Assembly: GCA_030147505.1 (NCBI GenBank)
Contig: JASBVG010000103.1
Span: 1-61,784 of the forward strand
Direction: 5' to 3'
Length of the DNA stretch: 61,784 bases
Source: Tardiphaga sp.
GTDB lineage: Bacteria; Pseudomonadota; Alphaproteobacteria; Rhizobiales; Xanthobacteraceae
Below are positions 42,116 to 51,819 of the stretch, one piece after another (within the stretch, counting starts at the first letter, position 1; every line of letters starts with the position of its first letter). The notes under the pieces are model-generated. The model saw nothing but the letters and a program-made list of their open reading frames with translations. It did not search any database and had not been told where the DNA came from. The position numbers and the translations under genes are program-made.

Positions 42116-43189
42116 GTGGATGCCCAAGTGAAGCACGAGACTTCCGCTCCGATTGCAATGCAGAGCGGTCTCGCGGCATCGTATATAAATATGAGCGAGG
42201 CGGAGGCCGTCGATCTGGCCCGCACCCATTTCGGCATTGAAGGCAAGCCGACCCGTTTCGCCACCGAAAAGGACGACACCTTCAGGATCGCGCCGGCCAG
42301 CGGTCAGCGTTATGTGCTCAAGGTCGCCAATCCAACGGAGGATGTGGCCGAGATCGATCTGCAAATCCGCGTGCTGGAGCATGTCGCGGCTCGCGCGCCG
42401 GAATTGCCGATTCCGCGTGTGATCCCGAACAAGGCAGCCGAGGGCCACTTTCTCTATACTGATCGCGCCGGCCAGCGACGCCAGGTGCGGATGATGTCGT
42501 TCGTCGAGGGCCAGCCGCTGAGCGAGGTGGTTATCGACGCCAAGGGCCGTGAGGAAATCGGCCGCCTGCTCGCGACACTGCGCTTCGCACTCGCGGATTT
42601 CAGCCATCCTACGGAAAATCGCGTGGTGCCGTGGGACGTCAAGAACCTGCCGACGCTCGCGCCCCTGCTGCCGGAAATCACCGACGCTGCGTGGCGCGCC
42701 AGGCTCGAGACCGTGTTGGAGCGTTTCGCCTCCACCGAACCGCGCCTGAAGCAGTGCCGCCAGCAAGTGCTGCATAACGACTTCACGCGCTCGAATATCG
42801 TCGTTGATCCCGGCCTGCCGACCTTTATCTGCGGCATCATCGATTTCGGCGACACCGTGCGAACTGCTATCGCCATCGATGTTTCAACTGCGATGCTCAA
42901 CCAGTTGCCGGAGAAGATGGATGGCGAAATCTTCGCCCATGGGCGCGATCTCCTGCGCGGCTATCTCCGCATCGCCGACCTTACCGAGGAAGAGCTCGCA
43001 CTGATCCCTGTGCTGATCATGTCGCGCCTGACCACGCGCATCCTGCTGTCCACCGCGATGGCGAACCGCGTGCCGTCGGTCGCGGACTATGTCCTGCGCA
43101 ACAATCACATGACCTGGGGCCAGATCGACTGGTTCCTGGATCGCTCAATGGACGATCTCGCGGGCGAGCTGATCGACCTCGCACGCTGA
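42116..43189 (+). CDS. APH-family small-molecule kinase (hydroxylysine kinase-like)
   Basis: 357 residues from a GTG at 42116; later ATG codons at 42161 and 42191 are alternatives. The phosphotransferase signature is VLHNDFTRSNIVVD (catalytic Asp in HNDxxxxN) followed by IIDFGD (metal-binding Asp). Gene pairing is informative: a class III PLP enzyme follows at 43217, and in animals and bacteria APH-type kinases for hydroxylysine or ethanolamine are paired with class III phospho-lyases. The substrate is therefore probably an amino alcohol or hydroxylated amino acid. A role as homoserine kinase or antibiotic phosphotransferase is less likely. Confidence 0.82.
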   Translation: MDAQVKHETSAPIAMQSGLAASYINMSEAEAVDLARTHFGIEGKPTRFATEKDDTFRIAPASGQRYVLKVANPTEDVAEIDLQIRVLEHVAARAPELPIPRVIPNKAAEGHFLYTDRAGQRRQVRMMSFVEGQPLSEVVIDAKGREEIGRLLATLRFALADFSHPTENRVVPWDVKNLPTLAPLLPEITDAAWRARLETVLERFASTEPRLKQCRQQVLHNDFTRSNIVVDPGLPTFICGIIDFGDTVRTAIAIDVSTAMLNQLPEKMDGEIFAHGRDLLRGYLRIADLTEEELALIPVLIMSRLTTRILLSTAMANRVPSVADYVLRNNHMTWGQIDWFLDRSMDDLAGELIDLAR

Positions 43190-43216
43190 TACATGAACGC
43201 ATTACAGGAGCATCCC

Positions 43217-44557
43217 ATGTCAACGACATCAGCCCAGCGCGGCAAGATGGTCAATGGTTTCGATCCCGCCACTGCCTCCAGCCTCACGCCGGAAAGTCGC
43301 AAACTCGTCGAGCGCCGCACTGCGTTGCTCGGCCCGGCCTATCGCCTGTTCTACAAGGACCCGGTCGAAGTCGCCCGCGCCAACGGCGTGTTGCTCTATG
43401 ACAGCGAAGGCCATGAGTATCTCGACGCCTATAACAATGTCGTCTCCATCGGTCACTGCCACCCGCGCGTCGTCGAAGCGATCACCAAACAGGCGCAGAC
43501 CATCTGCACGCATACGCGCTACATCCAGAAGGGCATTCTCGATTACGCCGAGCAACTGCTCGCGACCTTCGACGGGCCGGCGCGACACGCGATGTTCACC
43601 TGCACCGGCTCGGAAGCCAACGATCTGGCCGTGCGTATGGCCAAGCATCACACCGGCAATCAGGGCATCATCATCACCGACGAAGCCTATCACGGCAATT
43701 CCGAGCTGACGGCCGGCTTCTCACCGTCGCTCGGCCCGTTCTCGCCGCTCGGCACTTTCGTGCGCCGCGTGCCGGCGCCGGACAGCTATCGCATCGCGCC
43801 GGAAAACATGGGCAAGTGGATGGCCGAAAAGGTGTCCGAGCAGATCGTCGATCTGCAGCGCCGGGGCGCCGGTGTCGCCTGCTTCATCGCGGACTCCATG
43901 TTCTCGTCGGACGGTATCTTCTCGCATCCGACCGATCTGCTGCAGCCGGTGGTCGATGTCGTACACAAGGCCGGCGGCATCTATATCGCCGACGAAGTGC
44001 AGTCCGGTTTCGGCCGCAGCGGCGAGAAATTGTGGGGCTATCAGCGCCATGGCATCACGCCCGACATCATCACCATGGGCAAGCCGATGGGCAATGGCTA
44101 TCCCGTCGCCGCCGCGGTGATGCTGCCGGAGATCGTTGAGAAATTCGGTCGTGATAACCGCTACTTCAATACGTTCGGCGGTAATACCGTCGCCATGGCC
44201 GCCGCGCAGGCCGTGCTCAATGTCATCCAAGACGAGAAGCTGGTCGATAACTCGCTGAACGTCGGCAAGATCCTGCGCGAAGGTTTCGAGGCGCTGGCGA
44301 AGAAGTATACGGGGATCGGCGACGTCCGTGGCTCCGGCCTCTATGTTGGCGTCGAAATGGTCAAGGACCGCGCGACCAAGGAGCCTGATGCCGCCGCCGC
44401 AGCAGCCGTCGTCAACGGGCTGCGCGCACGCCGCGTTCTGATCTCCGCCACGGGTGCCGCCGCCAACACGCTGAAGATCCGCCCGCCGCTGGTCTTCACG
44501 GCGGCCCATGCCGATCGCCTTCTCACCGAGGCCGACGCCGTTTTCGCGACGCTCTGA
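43217..44557 (+). CDS. Class III PLP-dependent enzyme (phospho-lyase or aminotransferase)
   Basis: 446 residues from the ATG at 43217, with AGGAG upstream. Motifs: YDSEGHEYLDAYNNVVSIGH, FTCTGSEANDLAVRMAKHHTG, DEAYHGNSELT, IADEVQSGFGRSG (Asp contacting PLP), and the Schiff-base Lys289 in ITMGKPMGNGYPVAA. The enzyme is of the AGXT2L/ethanolamine-phosphate phospho-lyase branch by appearance and by being 27 nt after an APH kinase. It would eliminate phosphate and ammonia from the phosphorylated amino alcohol. It may instead be a plain transaminase. Confidence 0.85.
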   Translation: MSTTSAQRGKMVNGFDPATASSLTPESRKLVERRTALLGPAYRLFYKDPVEVARANGVLLYDSEGHEYLDAYNNVVSIGHCHPRVVEAITKQAQTICTHTRYIQKGILDYAEQLLATFDGPARHAMFTCTGSEANDLAVRMAKHHTGNQGIIITDEAYHGNSELTAGFSPSLGPFSPLGTFVRRVPAPDSYRIAPENMGKWMAEKVSEQIVDLQRRGAGVACFIADSMFSSDGIFSHPTDLLQPVVDVVHKAGGIYIADEVQSGFGRSGEKLWGYQRHGITPDIITMGKPMGNGYPVAAAVMLPEIVEKFGRDNRYFNTFGGNTVAMAAAQAVLNVIQDEKLVDNSLNVGKILREGFEALAKKYTGIGDVRGSGLYVGVEMVKDRATKEPDAAAAAAVVNGLRARRVLISATGAAANTLKIRPPLVFTAAHADRLLTEADAVFATL

Positions 44558-45930
44558 TGTCCCGCGAAGCTGCAATCGCGCGCATCGATGCGCAATTCGA
44601 GTCCGGCGAATTCCTCGCCGTGCTCGATCGCATGGTCGGCTACAAGACCGAGAGCCAGAGCGACAGGTGCGGCGGCGAACTGCACGCCTATCTCGACAAG
44701 GAACTGGTGCCGCAATTCGCGGCGCTGGGCTTCGCCACGAAAATCGTGCCGTCACCTTCGGGCCGTGGACCGAACCTGCTCGCGACCTATCACGAGAGCG
44801 ACGATCTGCCGACCGTGCTGATGTATGGCCATGGCGACGTCGTGCCCGGCATGGAAGGCGAGTGGCAGAGCGGCCTCGATCCCTGGCGCTGCACGACGAT
44901 AGGCGAGCGCGTTTATGGCCGTGGCACCGCCGACAACAAGGGCCAGCACGCCATCAACATCGCCGCGCTCCGTGCCGTGCATGAAACGCGCGGTGGCAGG
45001 CTCGGCTTCAATGTGAAGTTCATCGTCGAGATGGGCGAGGAGATCGGTTCGCCCGATCTGCCAAAAGTGTGCGAAAGCCTGCGCGACGAACTCAAGGCCG
45101 ATCTGTTCCTCGCTTCCGACGGCCCGCGTCTCTCTGCCGAACGCCCGACCATCTTCCTTGGTTGTCGCGGCGGCCGCCGCATCCATCTCGATCTCAAACT
45201 GCGCGATGGCGCGCATCATTCCGGCAATTGGGGCGGCCTGCTCGCCAATCCCGCGACCATCCTCGCATCGGCCATCTCCACGCTGGTTGATCGCGATGGC
45301 CGCATCCTGCTTGACGCGCTGAAGCCGCCCCGCATCACCAACCAGATCCGCGCTGCGCTCGCCGATGTCGTGGTGTCGCCGACACCCGATGAGCCATCGC
45401 TGTCGGAAGGCTGGGGCGAGGAGGGGCTGTCGCCTGCCGAACGGCTCTATGCGTGGAATACACTGGAGGTGTTGGCGATCAATGCGGGCAATGTCGCAAA
45501 TCCCGCGAACGCTATTCCCGGCGAAGCGCATGCCGTGCTGCAGCTCCGCTTTGTCGTCGGCACCGATATCGAGAATGTCGTGCCGGCGATCGGATCGCAT
45601 CTCGCCAAGCTTGGCTATGGCGATATCGAAGTGAGCCAATCGCAATATTTCAATGCCTCGCGCACGGATATCGACAATCCCTGGGTCGGCTGGGCGGTGG
45701 AGTCGGTGCGCAGGACCACGGGCAAGCCGCCTGCGCTGCTGCCGAATTTCGGCGGCTCGCTGCCGAATGATGTGTTCACGGATATCCTTGGGCTCCCCAC
45801 CGTGTGGGTGCCGCATTCCTATCCCGGCTGCTCGCAGCACGCGCCCGATGAGCACATCCTCAAGCTAGTGACGGTCGAGGCATTGCGCATCATGGCGGGG
45901 CTGTTCTGGGATCTGGGGGAGAAGAAGTAG
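44557..45930 (+). CDS. M20-family metallohydrolase
   Basis: 457 residues, start overlapping the previous stop (TGATG). The di-zinc site is readable: MYGHGDVVPG, GRGTADNKGQ (Asp bridge), EMGEEIGSPD (Glu base and ligand), SDGPR and PHSYPGCSQHAPDEH near the end. This is the ArgE/DapE/CPG2/ACY1 class and hydrolyses an N-acyl amino acid or a dipeptide. In the operon with kinase and phospho-lyase, it may release the amino compound from an acyl or peptide form. It shows the typical dimerisation domain (about 190-310). Confidence 0.9.
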   Translation: MSREAAIARIDAQFESGEFLAVLDRMVGYKTESQSDRCGGELHAYLDKELVPQFAALGFATKIVPSPSGRGPNLLATYHESDDLPTVLMYGHGDVVPGMEGEWQSGLDPWRCTTIGERVYGRGTADNKGQHAINIAALRAVHETRGGRLGFNVKFIVEMGEEIGSPDLPKVCESLRDELKADLFLASDGPRLSAERPTIFLGCRGGRRIHLDLKLRDGAHHSGNWGGLLANPATILASAISTLVDRDGRILLDALKPPRITNQIRAALADVVVSPTPDEPSLSEGWGEEGLSPAERLYAWNTLEVLAINAGNVANPANAIPGEAHAVLQLRFVVGTDIENVVPAIGSHLAKLGYGDIEVSQSQYFNASRTDIDNPWVGWAVESVRRTTGKPPALLPNFGGSLPNDVFTDILGLPTVWVPHSYPGCSQHAPDEHILKLVTVEALRIMAGLFWDLGEKK

Positions 45931-45945
45931 CGGTCGCCCCAAACT

Positions 45946-46058
45946 GTCATTCCGGGGCGCGCCGAAGGCGCGAACCCGGAATCTCGGAGTGGCTTGGCTT
46001 CTCGGAGACTCCCATATCGAGGTTCCGGGTTCGCGCGTGCCGCGCGCCCTGGAACGAC
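45946..46058. repeat. Long imperfect inverted repeat
   Basis: The left arm (45946-45987, starting GTCATTCCGGGGCGCGCC) and the right arm (46014-46058, ending CGCGCCCTGGAACGAC) can form a long imperfect hairpin. It fills the gap between the M20 and glyoxalase-like genes, which converge. It belongs to a repeat type that I recall as frequent in Bradyrhizobiaceae intergenic regions. Confidence 0.75.
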
Positions 46059-46067
46059 GATCGGCGC

Positions 46068-46925
46068 TTACCCCTTCACGAACGCCAGCAACGTCCCATT
46101 CGCATTGGCGGGCGGCACGACCACACCGACCTCGGTCTTCGCACCGGCCGCTCCCACAGCCTTCTCCGCTGCCGCGAGATCGCTCGCGATGAACACCAGC
46201 GCCACGCCGCCACGCTCCGGCGCGCCGTCGAGCGACGTGCCCGGGAAGCGCTTCGCCAGCACGTCCTTCGTCATGAACACGAAATCCGCACGATCGCCGC
46301 CCGATGGCACCGCAACTGCGCCGTCGCTCTCGTTGCGGGTTGTACCGTCGATCAGCTTGGCCATGTGCGCGGCGTCCTTCGCCGGTTCGGTGGTGACGAT
46401 CAACACCTGCTTCATCCGCTTGGCAGTGTTTGCATGCACCATCAGTCCGGGAATCCACACGGTCTCGCGCGTCTTGTGCTGGCAGGCGAAAATGCGCAGC
46501 CCGCCCGGTGCTTCGACGATCGGCCAGTGAAACACGCGAAACTTCGCCGCGCTCACGGTCCCATCCGGCAGCGTCACCGGGCGTTCGAAATCGGTCGGTC
46601 CGATAGGCTCATAGCCGCGCGCGCGGATTTCCTCGGCGCCGGCGGCAGAGTCCACCGCGGTGAAGGCGATGCGCTCCACGCCTTCGCCGCGCCTGGCCAG
46701 AAAATCCCGCATTGGCGCGTTGTGTTCGGTCTCCGCGATCACGCCCAGCAGTTCGACATAGTCGGGGTCGAGCATGATCGTGTAGTTGCCCGAGCCCATC
46801 TTGGCGCTGTGGGTGCCGCGCGGCGACAGCGTGAAGCCGAGCTTCTTCCAGACGGCGGCGGCGCCATCGAGGTCTTTGACGGCGACCACGGCATGGTCGA
46901 TTCCGATGATGTTCTTGAGGGTCAT
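46068..46925 (-). CDS. Glyoxalase-like / VOC-family protein
   Basis: 285 residues from the ATG at 46925 (MTLKNIIGIDHAVVAVKDLD), which begins the VOC fold with the metal-ligand His; upstream frame extension to 47333 is not coding. A second copy of the betaalpha-beta3 module starts near KQVLIVTTEPAKDAAHMAKL, and the first ends with YVELLGVIAETEHN (Glu ligand). The two-module length fits the Glyoxalase-like (PF13468-type) group. The substrate is unknown. It is convergent with the M20 gene and divergent from the FAD oxidoreductase gene. Confidence 0.8.
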   Translation of the reverse strand: MTLKNIIGIDHAVVAVKDLDGAAAVWKKLGFTLSPRGTHSAKMGSGNYTIMLDPDYVELLGVIAETEHNAPMRDFLARRGEGVERIAFTAVDSAAGAEEIRARGYEPIGPTDFERPVTLPDGTVSAAKFRVFHWPIVEAPGGLRIFACQHKTRETVWIPGLMVHANTAKRMKQVLIVTTEPAKDAAHMAKLIDGTTRNESDGAVAVPSGGDRADFVFMTKDVLAKRFPGTSLDGAPERGGVALVFIASDLAAAEKAVGAAGAKTEVGVVVPPANANGTLLAFVKG

Positions 46926-47061
46926 GCGTGCACCGCCTTGCATTGGATTGGGCGCGTAAACTATGCAGAATGCGGAACCGCCGCAAGGGAACGGATCATG
47001 TGGTCTGCTCCGCATTTCGCTAGGAATATCCCGCACGAAAGCGGGACTGGAAGGGCTGACG

Positions 47062-48366
47062 ATGGAAACCGCAAATGCGCCCTGGCCGAATTCGCTCTGG
47101 GCCGCCGTCACGCCTGCCGGCCCCGACCTGCCCGAGCTGACGGGCAGCGCCGAAGCGGATGTGGTGGTCATCGGCGCCGGCTTCACCGGTCTCTCCACGG
47201 CGCTGCATCTGCGCGAGCAGGGGATCGATGTTGCCGTGGTCGAGGCCGTCGAGCCCGGCTGGGGCGCGTCCGGCCGCAACAACGGCCAGGTCATCCCGAC
47301 GCTGTCGCGGCCCGATCCCGAGGATATCATCAAGCGCTATGGCGCGGCCGGCGAGCGCTTGGTCGGCCTGATCCGCGACAGCGCCTCGATCCTGTTCGAT
47401 CTCACGCGCCGCTATCAGATCCAGGCCGAAGGCGAGCAGAACGGCTGGATCCAGCCGGTGCATTCGCCAGGCCGCATCAAGATTGCCGAACGCCGCGTGC
47501 GGCAGTGGTCGAAGCATGGCGCGCCGGTGGAGCTGCTGTCTTCGGATGAAATGAAGAAGATGCTTGGCTCCTCCGCATGGTTTGGCGGCTTCTGGAACAG
47601 GACCGGCGGCCACATCAATCCGCTGGCGCTGGCGCGCGGCCTTGCGCGCGTGGTGCTTGAGCAGGGTGGTCGCATCTATGCGCGCTCGCCGGTGGAGAGT
47701 TTTGCACGGCAGGGCGATCGCTGGATCGTCAAAACGGCGCAAGGCCAGATCAGCGCCCGCGCACTGGTGGTCGCCAGCAATGCCTATACTGGCGAATTCT
47801 CCAAGCAGCTCTCGCCGGGCATCGCGAGCGAGGTGATGCCGGTGCTGTCCTGGCAGATGGCGACGCAGCCGCTCTCGGAGCAGACGCGCCAGACCATCAT
47901 CCCCGGCCGCCAGGCGGTGTCCGACACCCATGGCGAACTCTATTTCATGCGCTACGACGCGCGCCATCGCCTCGTCACCGGCGGCAATGTCATCGGTTTC
48001 GGTGACAAGACCGGTCGCCTGAAGGAGATGGTCGGCGCCCGCCTGCAGCGGTTGTGGCCGGAGATCGGCGAGGTCAAGTTCGACTATGTCTGGAACGGCT
48101 ATGTCGGCATGACCACCGACTTCCTGCCCCGCATGCACAAGCTCGGCCCGAATGCCTTCGGCTGGACCGGCTGTAACGGCCGCGCGGTGGCGCTGTCGAT
48201 CGCGCTTGGCAATGAGTTTTCGAAAGCGGTGCGCGGCGTGCCCGATGACGAGCTGGCGCTGCCATTCTCGGAGCCCGTGCCGATTGCAGCGCATGGATTG
48301 ATGCGATTGCTCGCGCCGTTCATGCTGCTGGTTTATCGGCGGCGAGATAAGAAGGAGATGGCTTAA
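47062..48366 (+). CDS. DAO-type FAD-dependent oxidoreductase
   Basis: 434 residues from the ATG at 47062, with GGAAGGG upstream. The dinucleotide fold is ADVVVIGAGFTGLSTALHLREQG with GASGRNNGQV, typical of the DAO family (glycine oxidase, sarcosine oxidase, gamma-glutamylputrescine oxidase). The C-terminal FAD motif is WNGYVGMTTDFLPRMHKLGP. It oxidises a primary or secondary amine or amino acid. By length and the GRNNGQ motif it is closest to the gamma-glutamylputrescine oxidoreductase (PuuB-like) group. The stop overlaps the ABC ATPase stop by 4 nt. Confidence 0.88.
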   Translation: METANAPWPNSLWAAVTPAGPDLPELTGSAEADVVVIGAGFTGLSTALHLREQGIDVAVVEAVEPGWGASGRNNGQVIPTLSRPDPEDIIKRYGAAGERLVGLIRDSASILFDLTRRYQIQAEGEQNGWIQPVHSPGRIKIAERRVRQWSKHGAPVELLSSDEMKKMLGSSAWFGGFWNRTGGHINPLALARGLARVVLEQGGRIYARSPVESFARQGDRWIVKTAQGQISARALVVASNAYTGEFSKQLSPGIASEVMPVLSWQMATQPLSEQTRQTIIPGRQAVSDTHGELYFMRYDARHRLVTGGNVIGFGDKTGRLKEMVGARLQRLWPEIGEVKFDYVWNGYVGMTTDFLPRMHKLGPNAFGWTGCNGRAVALSIALGNEFSKAVRGVPDDELALPFSEPVPIAAHGLMRLLAPFMLLVYRRRDKKEMA

Positions 48367-49988
48367 GCCATAATCGGCTCTTTCTTCCTTGTAAAATCCC
48401 CACCCGGGATCGAGGCGAGCAGCGCCTGCGTATACGGATGCTGCGGCTTGCCGAAGACCTCGCCGGCCAGCCCGTGTTCCACCACTTCGCCGTCCTTCAT
48501 CACGGCAACGAGATCGCAGATCTGCGCGGCCACACGCAGGTCATGCGTGATGAAGACGATCGACAGGCCGAGCCGCTCGCGCAGTTCGTGCAGCATCGTC
48601 AGCACCTGTGCCTGCACGGAGACGTCCAGCGCCGACACCGCTTCATCGGCCACCAGCACATCCGGCTTCAGCGCGAGCGCGCGGGCGAGGCCGATGCGCT
48701 GGCGCTGACCGCCGGAGAATTCATGCGGCAGGCGGTCCATCGCCGAAGGATCGAGGCCGACGAGACGAAACAGCTCCTTCGCCTCGGCCCAGGCCTGCGC
48801 ACGCGGCACGCCATGCACGATCGGTCCCTGCGCCACGAGATCGCCGGCCTTGTGCCGCGGATTGAGCGAGGCGAACGGATCCTGAAACACCATCTGGACG
48901 TGTTTTGTCTCGCGTCGCACTTCTTCACGCGGCATCGTCGCCCAGTCCTTGCCTTCCAACACGATCGATCCGCCATCGGGATCGATCAGCCGGACGATGC
49001 AGCGCGCCAGCGTCGATTTGCCGGAGCCGGACTCGCCGACAATGCCCAGCGTCGCGCCACGCGGCAGGTTGAGCGACACCGACTTCACCGCATGCGTCAC
49101 CCGCGCGCCGCGGCCGAGAAAGCCGCCATTGCGATAAGTCTTCGAGACATTCGCCAGCGTGAGGATGTGATCGTCATTCAGCTTGCGCGGCGGTGGCGCG
49201 GTCAGCGGCGGCACGGCGGCGATCAGCTGCTGCGTATAGGGATGCTGCGGGGCGTGCAGCACGTCCTGCACGGGGCCTTGCTCCACCACCTTGCCATGCT
49301 GCATCACCACCACGCGGTCAGCGATCTCGGCGACCACGCCGAAGTCGTGGGTGATGAACAGCACCGCTGTCTTGCGGCGGCTCTGCAGCTCGCGGATGAG
49401 TTTTAATATCTGCGCCTGAGTCGTCACGTCGAGCGCCGTGGTCGGCTCGTCCGCGATCAGGAGGCGCGGATCGAGCGCGAGAGCCATGGCGATCATCGCG
49501 CGCTGGCGCTGGCCGCCGGAGAGTTCATGCGGATAGGCCCGCGCGGCCTGTGTGGGATCGGGGATGCGCACGTCCTGCAGCAAAGCCAGCACGCGCGCCT
49601 TGATGTCCTTCTTTGAGAGTTCGGTGTGGATCTCGAACATCTCGCCGATCTGGTCGCCGATGGTGCGCAGCGGATTGAGCGCGGTCATCGGCTCCTGAAA
49701 AATCATCGCGATGCCCGCGCCGCGCACCTTGCGCATCTCGGCATTGCTTGCGCTGGCGAGGTCCTTGCCCTCGAACAACACGCGACCGCCATCGATGGCG
49801 ACTTCCGGTGGGAGTAGCCGCATCACGGCATTGGCCATGACGGATTTTCCGGAGCCTGACTCACCGACCACGCAGACGATTTCATCGGCGGCGATAGATA
49901 GCGATACGCCGCCGAGCGCATGGGTGCGGTCGGCGCCTTTCGGCAGTTTGACGCTCAAGTCTTCGACAGTGAGAACAGTCTCGCTCAT
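48363..49988 (-). CDS. Peptide-type ABC transporter ATPase, two fused nucleotide-binding domains
   Basis: 541 residues with two complete ABC domains. Domain one has Walker A GESGSGKSVMAN, signature LSGGQRQRAMIAMA and LLIADEPTTALD; domain two has GESGSGKSTLARC, FSGGQRQRIGLARA and VADEAVSALD. It is the DppD plus DppF or YejF-type fusion. The next two genes code for the permeases, overlapping by 4 nt. It powers uptake of dipeptides, oligopeptides or similar amides. The downstream end faces the FAD oxidoreductase gene. Confidence 0.95.
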   Translation of the reverse strand: MSETVLTVEDLSVKLPKGADRTHALGGVSLSIAADEIVCVVGESGSGKSVMANAVMRLLPPEVAIDGGRVLFEGKDLASASNAEMRKVRGAGIAMIFQEPMTALNPLRTIGDQIGEMFEIHTELSKKDIKARVLALLQDVRIPDPTQAARAYPHELSGGQRQRAMIAMALALDPRLLIADEPTTALDVTTQAQILKLIRELQSRRKTAVLFITHDFGVVAEIADRVVVMQHGKVVEQGPVQDVLHAPQHPYTQQLIAAVPPLTAPPPRKLNDDHILTLANVSKTYRNGGFLGRGARVTHAVKSVSLNLPRGATLGIVGESGSGKSTLARCIVRLIDPDGGSIVLEGKDWATMPREEVRRETKHVQMVFQDPFASLNPRHKAGDLVAQGPIVHGVPRAQAWAEAKELFRLVGLDPSAMDRLPHEFSGGQRQRIGLARALALKPDVLVADEAVSALDVSVQAQVLTMLHELRERLGLSIVFITHDLRVAAQICDLVAVMKDGEVVEHGLAGEVFGKPQHPYTQALLASIPGGDFTRKKEPIMA

Positions 49989-50815
49989 CGGCTTTTCAGT
50001 CTCGGATTGAGCGCGTCATTGAGCCCTTGGCCGACCAGCGAGACCGCGAGCACAGTCAGCAAAATGGCGATGCCGGGGATCGCGGAGACATACCACTGCA
50101 CGCGCAGCACGTCGCGGCCGAGGCCGATGAGATTGCCCCAGGACGCGACATTGGGATCGGAGAGGCGCAGGAAGGCGAGGGCGCTTTCCAGCAGGATCGA
50201 CACCGCCATCACCACGCTCGCATAGACGATGACGGGCGGCAGCGCATTGGGCAGGATCTCGCCGAGAATGAGCTGAAGATCCTTCATGCCCAGCGTGCGC
50301 CCGGCCTGCACGAATTCGCGGCTGCGCAGCGACATGAATTCGGCGCGTGTGAGACGCGCGGGTGCGGGCCACGACACGATGCCGACGGCGATGGTCACGG
50401 TGGTCAGCGTTGAGCCGAACACGGCGACGAGCACCAGGAGCAGCACGAAATTCGGCAGCGTCTGGAACGCCTCGGTGATGCGCATCAGGATGGTGTCGAC
50501 CTTGCCACCATAGAAGCCGGCAAAGGCGCCGATCAGCACGCCGATGATCACGGCGATCAATGTCGCGACGCCGCCGATCAGCAGCGAGATGCGCGCGCCG
50601 TAGAAGATCTGCGCGGCGATGTCGCGGCCGGAATTGTCGGTGCCGAGCGGAAAGCGCGGATTGGCGAAGGGCCAGACCAGCGGCCGGCCAGCGAGCGACA
50701 GCGGATCGTTCGGATAGAGCCAGCCCGCGGTGATCGCCATGGCGATGACGATCAACAGCAGCAGCAAGCCGACCACGGCGGCGGGGCTGCGGAAATAGCG
50801 TTTCACCGCGTCCAT
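49985..50815 (-). CDS. ABC transporter permease (DppC-type)
   Basis: 276 residues with six membrane helices. The EAA-type loop lies near ASVVMAVSILLESALAFLRL, and the N-terminal FPLGTDNSGRDIAAQIFYGARISLLIGG is the conserved DppC/OppC motif. It forms the heteromeric channel with the DppB-type permease encoded 2 nt upstream. The last codons overlap the ATPase start. Confidence 0.95.
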   Translation of the reverse strand: MDAVKRYFRSPAAVVGLLLLLIVIAMAITAGWLYPNDPLSLAGRPLVWPFANPRFPLGTDNSGRDIAAQIFYGARISLLIGGVATLIAVIIGVLIGAFAGFYGGKVDTILMRITEAFQTLPNFVLLLVLVAVFGSTLTTVTIAVGIVSWPAPARLTRAEFMSLRSREFVQAGRTLGMKDLQLILGEILPNALPPVIVYASVVMAVSILLESALAFLRLSDPNVASWGNLIGLGRDVLRVQWYVSAIPGIAILLTVLAVSLVGQGLNDALNPRLKSR

Positions 50816-50817
50816 GC

Positions 50818-51795
50818 TCAGCCCTCCGCCTGGATGCGCGGATCGAGCCGCGCATAGAGGAGGTCGACCAGGAAATTGACTGATATCACCAGCAGCGCCG
50901 AGACGAACACGATGCCGAGCAGTGTGTTGAGATCGCGCTGCACGACTGATTCATAAGCGAGGCGCCCGAGGCCGGGGAGCGAGAACACGCTTTCGACGAC
51001 GACGGAGCCGCCGAGCATGGTGCCGGCCTGCAGGCCGATCAGCGTCACCATCGGCAGCAGTGCATTGCGCAGCACATGCTTGGCGATGATGCGGGTCTCG
51101 TCCAGACCCTTGGCGCGCGCGGTGCGGACGTAATCGAGATTGAGCACTTCCAGCATCGAGGCGCGCATGATGCGGAGGTAAATGGCCAGGAAGATCAGCG
51201 CCAGCGTCAGCGTCGGCAGCACCAGATGCGCGGCGATGTCGAGCGTGCGCTCAAAGCCGGTCTGCACCGCGCCGATGTCCTCAAAGCCGCCGGCGGGCAG
51301 CCATTGCAGATAGATCGAGAACACCACGATGGCCATCAGGCCGAACCAGAATGACGGGGTGGCATAGAAGATCAGGCCGAGGGTCGAGATCAGCGTGTCC
51401 GGCCAGCGATTGACGCCGCGCGCGGCGATGACGCCGAGCACGAGGCCGAAGAAGAAGGCGAAGGAGAGCGACGCCGTCATCAGCAACAAGGTCGCCGGCA
51501 GGCGCTCGAAGATCACGGTGGCGACGGGCTTGCCATAGATCGAGGAGAAACCGAGATCGAACTGCACGAGGCGCCAGAGATAGTTGCCGAGCTGCACCGG
51601 CGCCGAGAGATCGAGCCCGTAGAATTTGCGCAGCTCTCGCGCAGTTGCGGCATCGCCGCCACCCATCTGCGCCATCATGGCATCGACGGTGTCGCCCGGT
51701 GCCAGTTGCAGCAGCAGGAACACGCCGATCAGGATCAGAAAGAGCGTCGGGATCGAGGCGGCCAGTCGCCGCCCCGCGAGTGATAGGATGCGCAT
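50818..51795 (-). CDS. ABC transporter permease (DppB-type)
   Basis: 325 residues with six membrane helices. The start, RRLAASIPTLFLILIGVFLLL, and the segment VRTARAKGLDETRIIAKHVL are the standard DppB/OppB features. The GLQAGTMLGGSVVVESVFSLPG motif is diagnostic. It pairs with the DppC-type permease. The binding-protein gene ends 25 nt upstream, so the operon order is binding protein, DppB, DppC, ATPase. Confidence 0.95.
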   Translation of the reverse strand: MRILSLAGRRLAASIPTLFLILIGVFLLLQLAPGDTVDAMMAQMGGGDAATARELRKFYGLDLSAPVQLGNYLWRLVQFDLGFSSIYGKPVATVIFERLPATLLLMTASLSFAFFFGLVLGVIAARGVNRWPDTLISTLGLIFYATPSFWFGLMAIVVFSIYLQWLPAGGFEDIGAVQTGFERTLDIAAHLVLPTLTLALIFLAIYLRIMRASMLEVLNLDYVRTARAKGLDETRIIAKHVLRNALLPMVTLIGLQAGTMLGGSVVVESVFSLPGLGRLAYESVVQRDLNTLLGIVFVSALLVISVNFLVDLLYARLDPRIQAEG

Positions 51796-51819
51796 ACCGC
51801 TATTCTGGCGACATTTGGC

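Noticed and set aside
46365..47549. 394-codon plus-strand frame spanning the glyoxalase-like gene and the start of the oxidoreductase gene
   Set aside because: It joins antisense and out-of-frame parts of two well-supported genes.
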